Assembly: GCA_030761205.1 (NCBI GenBank)
Contig: JAULJL010000024.1
Span: 17,721,122 to 17,785,121 of the forward strand
Length of the DNA stretch: 64,000 nt
DNA from: Fremontodendron californicum
Lineage: Eukaryota; Streptophyta; Magnoliopsida; Malvales; Malvaceae
Reading direction: 5' to 3'
The position numbers were made by a program, and so were the translations under genes. Shown piece by piece: positions 47,523-55,736 of this stretch. Each line of letters begins with the position of its first letter. Position 1 is the stretch's first letter. Below the pieces are notes generated by a model that saw only the letters and a program-made list of their open reading frames with translations, searched no databases and was not told where the DNA came from.

Positions 47523-49003
47523 TGATGGAGACTCAATTAAGAGTTGTAAACCCAAGTGCAGGTTATGTTCAAGTAATAAATTCTCGGGTGTCCGAGGTCG
47601 AACCACAGGGAAGCGTACTAGTAAGTATAAGTTTATAAATATATAAGAAAAAGAAAGTAAACAATATATTAGGAGATCAACAACAAAATAAGATAAACAA
47701 GATATTAGAGAACAAAATAAACAAAATATAAAAGAAATTAAACAAGATATAAAAAACAATAAGAAAAGATGTTGAGGTTAGAGAATCCACTCTTGGTGTT
47801 ATGCTAAGATTAATCTTGTTTTATTACACAATTGAAATCCACACATAAGGGAGGTTCCAATCGGAAGGTTTAGCAATTCAGTCCAAATTGTCCAACGTCC
47901 ATAGCATATGATATTATGTTCATTTGGTGTCCTCAAAACTCATAAAAAGAGTCCAAGCATTCCTTATGCCAAGTTATATGTCTACAACAAATCAAGGTTA
48001 TGAAACCAAGCATTTACTGTGCCATTTTCATTGTCAATAATGAATCAAGATCTCTACTTTGCAAGTATGATTTTAAACCAAAAGAAAATATTATCTATAC
48101 TAGTGCTTATAAATGATGATTCATTTTAGCTCATGTTTAAGAGACTAACCTTAGCATTTACCAAGAGCTTCACCTCATCACCTCAACAATATGATTAGAA
48201 ACACATACTAGATATGAATAAAATGAAAAGAAATGTAAGAAGAAAAAGAAGACTAGAGAAAGGAAAGAAAAAGAAAACTTAGAGAATTTTATTACAATGG
48301 CTATCCTACCAATGTATCAATGTATCCCAATACTCATCCAAGGCCCTCTATTTATACACATTTTGGAGGGCTAAATGACAAGAGACAAGCTTTACAAATT
48401 TCAAAGGTAGGTATAATAGGTGGGTGCATTTTTCTAACAATTTTCGTCATATTGTATGACAATTCTGATCAGCCAGCTTGATGGTCGATTTTGTCAATGT
48501 TGGAGGCTCGATCTGATAAAATGGTCTTCTAGAAAAATATACCCCTATCAGTTACGGATCCATAGCCGTTGGAATCAGATCATTTGCGCACGTGGATCGG
48601 AAGATATGGTCAAAATACCAAAACGGTGCAGAACAGACGTCATTGCACATCAGCCAACTTGATGGTCGATTTCGCTAGGGAAAACGACTCCGTTTCAAGC
48701 AGTGTAAAACATGAAAAAGATAGATATGCCTCTTAGCTTTGCAGGGATACAAAGTTCAGCCTTATTGCTTCAGTGAAACTCGAGATATAGCTGATATGGC
48801 AAAAGGTGTCGGAACTGGAACTGAACTGGATTTGCCCTTAATTCTAGTAATCTGAAATCACTCAAAGAAACTTGTGAAAAACACCAAATTACATAAAAAT
48901 ATAAAAGATCATAAACACAATTAGACTAAACAATAATAACTCGTATTTGACACAAAACAATAATAAAACATAACTAAAAACTATATAATTATACGAGTTA
49001 TCA
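47523..49003 (-). repeat. 3' LTR of the Athila element
   Basis: 1481 bp, starting TGATAACTCG and ending CTCCATCA in element sense, apparently identical to 57747-59227. The short open frames inside it occur in both copies and have no recognisable motif. Confidence 0.95.
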
Positions 49004-49045
49004 CACCCCCATACTTAGATTGTTGCTAGTCCCTAGCAACGACTC
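49004..49045 (-). promoter_or_regulatory. polypurine tract and hairpin of the Athila element
   Basis: In element sense the hairpin GTTGCTAGGGACTAGCAAC (8-bp stem) is followed by AATCTAAGTATGGGGGTG directly before the 3' LTR. The G-run is the PPT. Confidence 0.75.
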
Positions 49046-49800
49046 AATAAAAAAAAATAATAATAAAATAAGAAAATCTAATCTAATCCATTTTCGTAGG
49101 AAATCACGGTGGCACTTAGCATGTGACACAAGCCTTTAAACCCCTAGGTGTCCCTAGTGGACGAGTTTAGTCTCGTGAGGGTTTACTAGGACGATACCCA
49201 CAAACATTGAAGACATAAGAAAAACTAAAAATAATAATTATAACTAATCCTTCCAATATAAATTAGAGATAATCATTGGACAAGTCTTAAAAACTAATCA
49301 ATAGCTTAAAGAAATTCACAAAAGATCTTGCTTGAATGTAAATAGTTTGAGTTAAGCCAATAATAACATAACATATTTCAATCAAAATAGTGTATATTCA
49401 AACTTAATCTCAACTTCTCACATGGGATACTCTCTTGATTTTCACTCTTTAAAGTAGTGGTAAAGTGTTTACACTCAATCAATCTCATGAAAACACTTCT
49501 ACCATATGCTTGCTTGTCCACCTATTCTCCACTATTTAGATCATACAACTTCATAAATCAAGAGGTCTTTATTCAAGGTTGTAATGGGGCCAAAGGGTTA
49601 TAATGTGGTTAAAGAACAAAAGGATAAAGATATCACAAAGGTTCCAAAGAGTTCATAGATTTTAGAGACATAATAAGATCATACAAATAAAACTTCTCAA
49701 AACTCTTATAAAGCACATAATAACATAGGCTAAATATTCATGTTGAGCCTTTGCATCATTCTAACCAACTTTGTAACATCTTTTTCTAGAAGTTCAAGAG

Positions 49801-49837
<37 letters not shown>

Positions 49838-50520
49838 ATGGGAATGTATTTGACAATGATCCCTTTCTTTTTCTCTTGACTTTTTCTTTTCTTTTCTTCC
49901 CCCACACTTATCTTTTGTTTCTAACCCAAATTTTCAAATAAAAATATCCCTTGTTTTTTTGCAATATGTCTCAAAATATAAAATTCATCTTTAGAACAAG
50001 GGTAAGGATATAAGCATATTTAGGCTAGGTGTAAGTTGTGGTTACCAATAAAACATCATATTTAATGTAGGCTCAAATTGGCTCACTAGTGGGGATGTTC
50101 TCGTAGAACATTAATAATGGATGGCTGTTTGGCTCTGGTTATAATCCTAATGCCTCTATCATATTCATGTTGTCACATGTATCAATATAGTCTCAAACGG
50201 TTTAAAGCAAGTTCTAGAGAATCATGTAATCATAAGAGCACTCAAGAAAGAAATTAGATTGATTTGTATAATGCATCAATCATTATAGGCTCAAAAACTC
50301 ACAAAGATGATTATACAAGTCAGATTAAGTCTAAACATGCTTCTTTCTCAATCAACATATCATATTAACATTGGCTCATAAAAAGGTTGACATCAAGCTC
50401 AATTCTCATGAAAATCTTCTCACTAATAAATCTGTTTTAGACTTATGCAATTCATATCTCATCATTGTATTGAAAGTAACTAAAAAAAAACACACTAAGT
50501 CTAAACATGCTTTTTTCTTT

Positions 50521-50554
<34 letters not shown>

Positions 50555-50821
50555 TTTTTTTGAAGAAGAAGATTAAATCAAACTGACAAGGTATGTCTCA
50601 AGTCTCCCTTACTCAGACCTTGTTCAGAATGAATACTTCTAAATGTCTTAAAACACAAATTTTTTTTTTTTTTTTTAGCAAAATATGTCCCTTACCCCCT
50701 ACTAAAATATGACATTGTCCCCAATGTCAAATTTTAAAGGTAGAATTTAGGAGATATTACCTGCAGAGGTTGCTAACCACTTATTATAACTGAGACACAA
50801 CAAACAAAATGTTAGATAATG
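49046..50821 (-). other. Athila 3' non-coding region with poly(A) tracts and a second PPT-like site
   Basis: No further gene was seen. In element sense, downstream of the LOG stop, come GACATTGGGGACAATGTC (a palindrome with a GGGG loop, near 50720), an AGTAGGGGGTAAGGG purine run (near 50695), a run of about 17 A (50660-50676), a run of about 32 A (50522-50553), and another of about 28 A (49806-49833). The ACATTGGGGACAATG type of sequence is familiar from the 3' region of plant Gypsy elements. Confidence 0.6.
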
Positions 50822-51469
50822 TCACAAAGACAAAGTGCAATCCACTCCTTGCTCGTCCATATCTCTTTTTCTTTTTCCGAGCGTTTGCGAAAAAACAGTA
50901 GCAGATAAACACTCATAAGCTTGTAGCTTTTTGAGTAAATCTTCAATGGTTGTAGCAGAAATTATGGTTCTCCTTGCCTCTGAAAACATGAATCCATTAT
51001 CCACAGCATTATCTAAATATGAAAGTAAATTACTAAAATAACCATTAATATTAAGCAAACCAATGGGTTTCTTATTTGTGACCAAAGATGACCAAGAAGC
51101 CACGCAAGCTATTTCTTCCAATGTACCCAGACCTCCTGGTAAGGCAATGAATGCATCGGCAGAATGGTACATGATTGTTATCCGTTCAGGGATACTCCAG
51201 ACTTGTATTTCCTTACCCACGGTAGGTCCACAAAAATCTGTGAATAGTTTTGGCACGATTCCTAGAACTGGACTTCCTCCGGCGTGTGCTGCTGTAGCGA
51301 CTGCTCCCATTAAACCCGTACTACCGCCTCCATAAATCAAGTGGATCTTTTGTTGGGCAAGTATTACTCCAACTCTTATGGCTTCATCAGCGAATATGTT
51401 ATTTTTCCCTGGATAAGCACCTCCAAAGACACAAATTTTTTTAATGCGCTGGGACGAAGTGCTTTCCAT
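50822..51469 (-). CDS. LOG: LOG-family cytokinin riboside 5'-monophosphate phosphoribohydrolase, retrotransposon-borne
   Basis: LOG enzymes release the active free-base cytokinin from its riboside monophosphate, mostly in the cytosol. The 215-residue frame starts at MESTSSQRIKKICVFGG (51469). The longer frame to 51547 adds 26 residues, and I prefer the inner ATG because LOG similarity starts right after it. Family features: IHLIYGGGSTGLMGAVATAA, the Arg in SIPERITIM where catalytic Arg lies, ADAFIALPGGLGTLEEIACV with the signature PGG-x-GT-x-x-E, and NKKPIGLLNINGYFSNLL. FGGAYPGK and PERITI depart from the usual plant FCGS and RK pair, so it is diverged. Length fits the family. Plant LOG genes have several introns and this one has none. 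It lies inside the Athila element, same strand, downstream of integrase. The C-terminus has a basic GKRKRD patch. Confidence 0.85.
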   Translation of the reverse strand: MESTSSQRIKKICVFGGAYPGKNNIFADEAIRVGVILAQQKIHLIYGGGSTGLMGAVATAAHAGGSPVLGIVPKLFTDFCGPTVGKEIQVWSIPERITIMYHSADAFIALPGGLGTLEEIACVASWSSLVTNKKPIGLLNINGYFSNLLSYLDNAVDNGFMFSEARRTIISATTIEDLLKKLQAYECLSATVFSQTLGKRKRDMDEQGVDCTLSL

Positions 51470-51547
51470 TTTTTTTCTTTTTCGAGTGCCTGAAAGAGAA
51501 TGAGTACATGGTGTAATATATAGAGGACTGAGTAGTGAATCAGACAA

Positions 51548-51832
51548 GAGTAATAATGTCGCCGAAAGTGTATTTGACCTGTCAGAAGAAAATGTTAACC
51601 TAACAAAAGATTTTTGCGTGATTTCAGGAAGAAAATCAAAAAGAGAAGAAAAATCAACCGTAAAAGACTAATGCAAAAAAAAAGAATAATTACACAAATC
51701 GAACAACACGTAAACTAAACCGAAATAAAATTATTGCAAATCAAACCAAAAGCTGAGAAGTCATTTATTGTAGTTGTGATTGTGGCTCACATCTTCCTCT
51801 GGTTTTACGTCCAGAAACGGCTTAAACGCCTT
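51548..51832 (-). other. spacer between the CRP-like ORF and the LOG ORF
   Basis: About 285-360 bp (depending on the LOG start) without a recognisable gene, AT-rich. It could hold a splice acceptor or a promoter for LOG, but I cannot identify either. Confidence 0.5.
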
Positions 51833-52369
51833 CTATGAGTCGAGGATATGCTTCCCATCCAGTTTTCTTACAAGCTGGCAAACAGGGTCTTTTAACATCA
51901 GATTCCCAAGATGTTGCCATTCCCTTTGGAATTGCGGCCATAAATCAAGAATTTCTCTTTGTACGTCTCCACTAGGATGCGTCTCAAGAAAAAGTTGGAT
52001 ATTACCCAAATTCTCCTTACTCAGTCCATCCTTAATGAATTCAATTTTATCATCTCGATTAGAGGACGGAATCCCAATAGAACGACATTTACCGTTACAC
52101 GTCCATCGTGCACACTTGTGGCAATTTGAACTCATGCGCTTTGCTCGTCGCTTCTTTGCATAAGTGCTTCTACCTGTACCTGGTAAATGCAAAACAGGAA
52201 GATATTCATCTTCACGTACCTTGGCTTCAATTATCCAACGTATGTCTTCAGGAATCCCTTTGTTCATAAGCATTCTTAATCTTTCTAATCGAACTTGGTA
52301 AAGCTTCAGTAAAATATTCCGAGGAAAAGGAGGAAATCGTTTCTGCAATCTTTTGAGAATATCATCCAT
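51833..52369 (-). CDS. cysteine-rich basic protein resembling carlavirus nucleic-acid-binding CRP
   Basis: The 178-residue frame starts at MDDILKRLQ (52369). An upstream extension to 52441 overlaps the end of pol and is less likely to be used. It has a helical N-terminal part, then GIPEDIRWIIEAKV, the basic motif GTGRSTYAKKRRAKR, and right after it a compact cysteine cluster NCHKCARWTCNGKC (CX2CX4CX3C), then EFIKDGLS. The order helix, GRS-x-YA plus basic run, zinc finger, F-I-x-x-G matches the layout of the small nucleic-acid-binding CRPs of carlaviruses and relatives, which act as silencing suppressors or pathogenicity factors. Its cysteine spacing is shorter than theirs. The start overlaps the pol stop as ATGGATGA. 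Assignment rests on motif recognition only, with no search run. Confidence 0.5.
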   Translation of the reverse strand: MDDILKRLQKRFPPFPRNILLKLYQVRLERLRMLMNKGIPEDIRWIIEAKVREDEYLPVLHLPGTGRSTYAKKRRAKRMSSNCHKCARWTCNGKCRSIGIPSSNRDDKIEFIKDGLSKENLGNIQLFLETHPSGDVQREILDLWPQFQREWQHLGNLMLKDPVCQLVRKLDGKHILDS

Positions 52370-55300
52370 CCTTGAATACGTTACCATTTCTAGGATTCTT
52401 AATGTCAACTGCTCCATAATGATACACATGCTTAACCACAAATGGGCCAGTCCATCTTGATCTCAACTTACCAGGAAATATGTGAAGTCTAGAATTATAA
52501 AGTAGAACTTTTTGCCCAACATTAAATGTTTTTCTTGAAATTAACTTGTCATGAAAGGCTTTAGTTCTTTCTTTATGAATTTTAGAATTCTCATATGCAT
52601 CATTTCTGAGTTCCTCAAGTTCATTTATTTGTAATTTTCGTAAATTAGAAGCGTCATCAAGGTTTGAGTTGAACATTTTAATGGCCCAATATGCTTTATG
52701 CTCAAGTTCCACAGGTAAATGACAAGGTTTTCCATAAACTAGCCTATAAGGAGACATGCCCAATGCTGTTTTAAAAGCTGTTCGATAGGCCCATAATGCA
52801 TCGTTAAGTCTAAGAGACCAATCTTTGCGATTTGGATTAACTGTCTTTTCCAAAATTTGTTTAATCTCCCTATTTGCTAATTCTACCTGTCCATTTGTCT
52901 GCGGGTGATAAGGGGTTGCAACTTTGTGTGTAATGGCATATTTCTTCATTAATGTTTCAAAAACCTTGTTGCAAAAATGTGTTCCCCCATCGCTTATGAT
53001 AGATCGAGGAATTCCAAATCGACTCAAAATATTTTCTTTTAAAAATTTAATCACTGTTTTGTGATCATTATTTCGACATGGAATTGCCTCTATCCACTTT
53101 GAAACATAATCTATTGCAACTAAAATGTATAAGAAACCAAAAGATGGTGGAAATGGTCCCATGAAATCAATACCCCAACAGTCAAAAATTTCAATTACAA
53201 GAATTGGGTTCAAAGGCATCATGTTTCTTTTCGAAATGGAACCTAATTTTTGACAACTTTCACATGACTTGCAAAAATTATGTGCATCTTTGAACAAAGT
53301 TGGCCAGTAAAATCCACACTGTAAAATTTTTGCAGCAGTTTTCTTTGATGAAAAATGACCACCACATGCCTCGGAATGACAAAACTTAATTACACTACTT
53401 ACCTCATTGTCGGGAATGCATCTTCGAAAAATCTGATCAGGACAATATTTGAACAAGTAAGGGTCATCCCAATAGAACTTCTTTACCTCATTCAGAAACT
53501 TCCTTTTATCTTGTGTGCTCCATTGAGAAGGAATTTTTCCTGTAGCAAGAAAATTAGCAATGTCAGCAAACCAAGGTGTCGTGGAGACAATTAGAAGTTG
53601 TTCATCAGGAAAAGTATCATTTATTGGTGAGGTTCCAAAAGATTCATCACAAACAAGTCTTGATAAATGATCAGCCACCACATTTTCTACTCCTTTTTTA
53701 TCTCGAATGGTGATGTCAAATTCTTGCAGCAAAAGGATCCACCTCAGCAACCTAGGTTTTTCATCCTTCTTAGAGAGAAGATATTTTAAAGCTGCATGAT
53801 CACTAAAGACAACAATTGATGATCCAACAAGGTAAGATCTGAATTTATCCAATGCAAAAACAACTGCAAGTAATTCCTTTTCTGTAGTGGAATAATTCAT
53901 TTGGGCTCTATTTAAAGTTTTACTTGCATAGTAAATTACATGTGGTTTATTATCTTTCCTTTGTCCTAACACAGCACCAACAGCATAGTCACTAGCATCA
54001 CACATTATTTCAAATGGTAAGGACCAATCAGGAGATCTCATAATAGGAGCAGTAGTGAGCATATTTTTGAGTTTTTCAAAAGCATCTTCACAATCTTTAG
54101 TCCATTCAAATGCAGTGTCTTTCATTAAAAGATTACATAGAGGTTTAGATATTGTGCTAAAATCTTTTATGAATCTTCTATAAAAACCTGCATGTCCCAA
54201 GAATGACCTAATGTCCTTTACTGTCTTTGCTGTGGGTAGATTAGCAATCAATTCAAGTTTTGACTTGTCTACCTCAATCCCTTTTGCAGAAACAATGTGA
54301 CCTAGTACAATACCTTTAGTGACCATGAAATGACATTTTTCCCAATTAAGAACAAGATTTTTTTCTTCACACCTAATCAATACATTTTTCAAATTGGCTA
54401 AGCAATCATCAAATGAATCACCAGAAACAGAAAAATCATCCATGAAAATCTCAAGATTACGTTCAATCATGTCACTAAAAATGCTAAGCATGCATCTTTG
54501 AAATGTGGCAGGGGCGTTACATAATCCAAATGGCATTCTACGATATGCAAAAGTACCAAAAGGACATGTAAAAGTGGTTTTCTCTTGGTCCTCAAGTGCA
54601 ATGGCAATTTGATTATACCCAGAATATCCATCTAGAAAACAATAAAACTCATGCCCTGCAACTCTTTCTAAGATTTGATCCATGAAAGGCAAAGGGAAAT
54701 GATCTTTCCTCGTCACTGAGTTAAGTTTCCTATAGTCAATGCACATGCGCCAACCAGTAACAGTCCTAGCTGGAATTAATTCATTGTTTTCATTTTTAAC
54801 TACAGTAACTCCAGATTTCTTAGGTACGACTTGAGTAGGACTTACCCATTTGCTATCAGAGATAGGATAAATGATTCCATTATCTAGAAGTTTAATGACT
54901 TCATTTCTCACTACTTCTTTCATATTAGGATTAAGCCTTCGTTGCATTTGTCTAGAGGGTTTAGCATTTTCCTCTAAATAAATATTATGTGTGCAGATTA
55001 ATGGGCTTATTCCCTTTATGTCAGCTAAGGTCCATCCTAATGCATTTTTGTGCATCTTCAAAAGTTGTAACAACTTACCTTCTTGTAGTTCATCAAGATG
55101 TGAAGAAATTATGACTGGAAAAGTTTCACTCTCACCCAAAAAGGAATATTTTAGCTCGGATGGCAATGGTTTTAACTCCAGCTTGGGTGGTTCAATAGTT
55201 GATGGTACAGTGACATTTGTAAGTGATGGTAGTTCCTCAAACTTTTGTTTCCAACAATGCTTATCCTGAAAAGATTTTAACAAAGAATCAGTGTGTGAAA

Positions 55301-55733
55301 TTTCTGAAGCATTATCAAACTCATATTCAATTAAATAAGCTTCTAAAGGATCATGGAATGTGGTAGTGGTGAGATGTTCATGAACAAGTTCTTCAATGAA
55401 ATCCACTTCATGTACTTCTGAATTATCACCAGGTTGCTTGCAAATGTTGAACACATTTAATTCTAAAGTCATATTTCCAAAAGAAATGTTCAACATACCA
55501 TTCCTGCAATTTATCAGAGCATTAGAAGTTGCAAGAAATGGACGGCCTAATATAACAGGAATTTGAACATTTGGATTTGAAACAGGATGTGTGTCCAAAA
55601 CAATAAAATCAACAGGGAAGTAAAAATTATCAATTTGAACCAAAACATCTTCAACTATCCCTCGAGGAATTTTTACAGAACGATCAGCTAGTTGAAGTGT
55701 AACAGGTGTTTCCTTGAGTTCACCTAAACCTAA
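52362..55733 (-). CDS. Athila pol: RT, RNase H, integrase (after an amber codon)
   Basis: The frame is the same as gag-protease and is separated from it by one TAG. The protease end includes VQIPVILGRPFLATSNALIN. RT has WVSPTQVVPKKSGVTVVKNE, GWRMCIDYRKLNSVTRKDHF, RRMPFGLCNAPATFQRCM and the active site FMDDFSV. RNase H has FEIMCDASDYAVGAVLGQRK and VVFSDHAALKYLLSKKDE. Integrase has the finger (HSEACGGHFSSKKT, FCKSCESCQ), then the D-D-E residues in WGIDFMGPFP, IISDGGTHFC and NGQVELANREIK, and the closing RWTGPFVVKHVYHYGAVDI. There is no chromodomain. Active-site residues are present throughout and I see no frameshift. The stop (52362-52364) overlaps the start of the CRP-like ORF. Confidence 0.95.
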   Translation of the reverse strand, partial: LGLGELKETPVTLQLADRSVKIPRGIVEDVLVQIDNFYFPVDFIVLDTHPVSNPNVQIPVILGRPFLATSNALINCRNGMLNISFGNMTLELNVFNICKQPGDNSEVHEVDFIEELVHEHLTTTTFHDPLEAYLIEYEFDNASEISHTDSLLKSFQDKHCWKQKFEELPSLTNVTVPSTIEPPKLELKPLPSELKYSFLGESETFPVIISSHLDELQEGKLLQLLKMHKNALGWTLADIKGISPLICTHNIYLEENAKPSRQMQRRLNPNMKEVVRNEVIKLLDNGIIYPISDSKWVSPTQVVPKKSGVTVVKNENNELIPARTVTGWRMCIDYRKLNSVTRKDHFPLPFMDQILERVAGHEFYCFLDGYSGYNQIAIALEDQEKTTFTCPFGTFAYRRMPFGLCNAPATFQRCMLSIFSDMIERNLEIFMDDFSVSGDSFDDCLANLKNVLIRCEEKNLVLNWEKCHFMVTKGIVLGHIVSAKGIEVDKSKLELIANLPTAKTVKDIRSFLGHAGFYRRFIKDFSTISKPLCNLLMKDTAFEWTKDCEDAFEKLKNMLTTAPIMRSPDWSLPFEIMCDASDYAVGAVLGQRKDNKPHVIYYASKTLNRAQMNYSTTEKELLAVVFALDKFRSYLVGSSIVVFSDHAALKYLLSKKDEKPRLLRWILLLQEFDITIRDKKGVENVVADHLSRLVCDESFGTSPINDTFPDEQLLIVSTTPWFADIANFLATGKIPSQWSTQDKRKFLNEVKKFYWDDPYLFKYCPDQIFRRCIPDNEVSSVIKFCHSEACGGHFSSKKTAAKILQCGFYWPTLFKDAHNFCKSCESCQKLGSISKRNMMPLNPILVIEIFDCWGIDFMGPFPPSFGFLYILVAIDYVSKWIEAIPCRNNDHKTVIKFLKENILSRFGIPRSIISDGGTHFCNKVFETLMKKYAITHKVATPYHPQTNGQVELANREIKQILEKTVNPNRKDWSLRLNDALWAYRTAFKTALGMSPYRLVYGKPCHLPVELEHKAYWAIKMFNSNLDDASNLRKLQINELEELRNDAYENSKIHKERTKAFHDKLISRKTFNVGQKVLLYNSRLHIFPGKLRSRWTGPFVVKHVYHYGAVDIKNPRNGNVFKDG

Positions 55734-55736
55734 CTA
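55734..55736 (-). other. in-frame amber codon between protease active site and pol
   Basis: The context in element sense is TAT CAA TAG TTA GGT. A single change (for example CAG to TAG) would create it. It may be a recent null mutation or a read-through signal. Confidence 0.85.

Noticed and set aside
47447..47759. Small frames at the Athila LTR border
   Set aside because: They cross the LTR/target junction or run in AT-rich LTR sequence. No motif.
51063..51335. Plus-strand frame opposite LOG
   Set aside because: Shadow of the LOG gene on the other strand.
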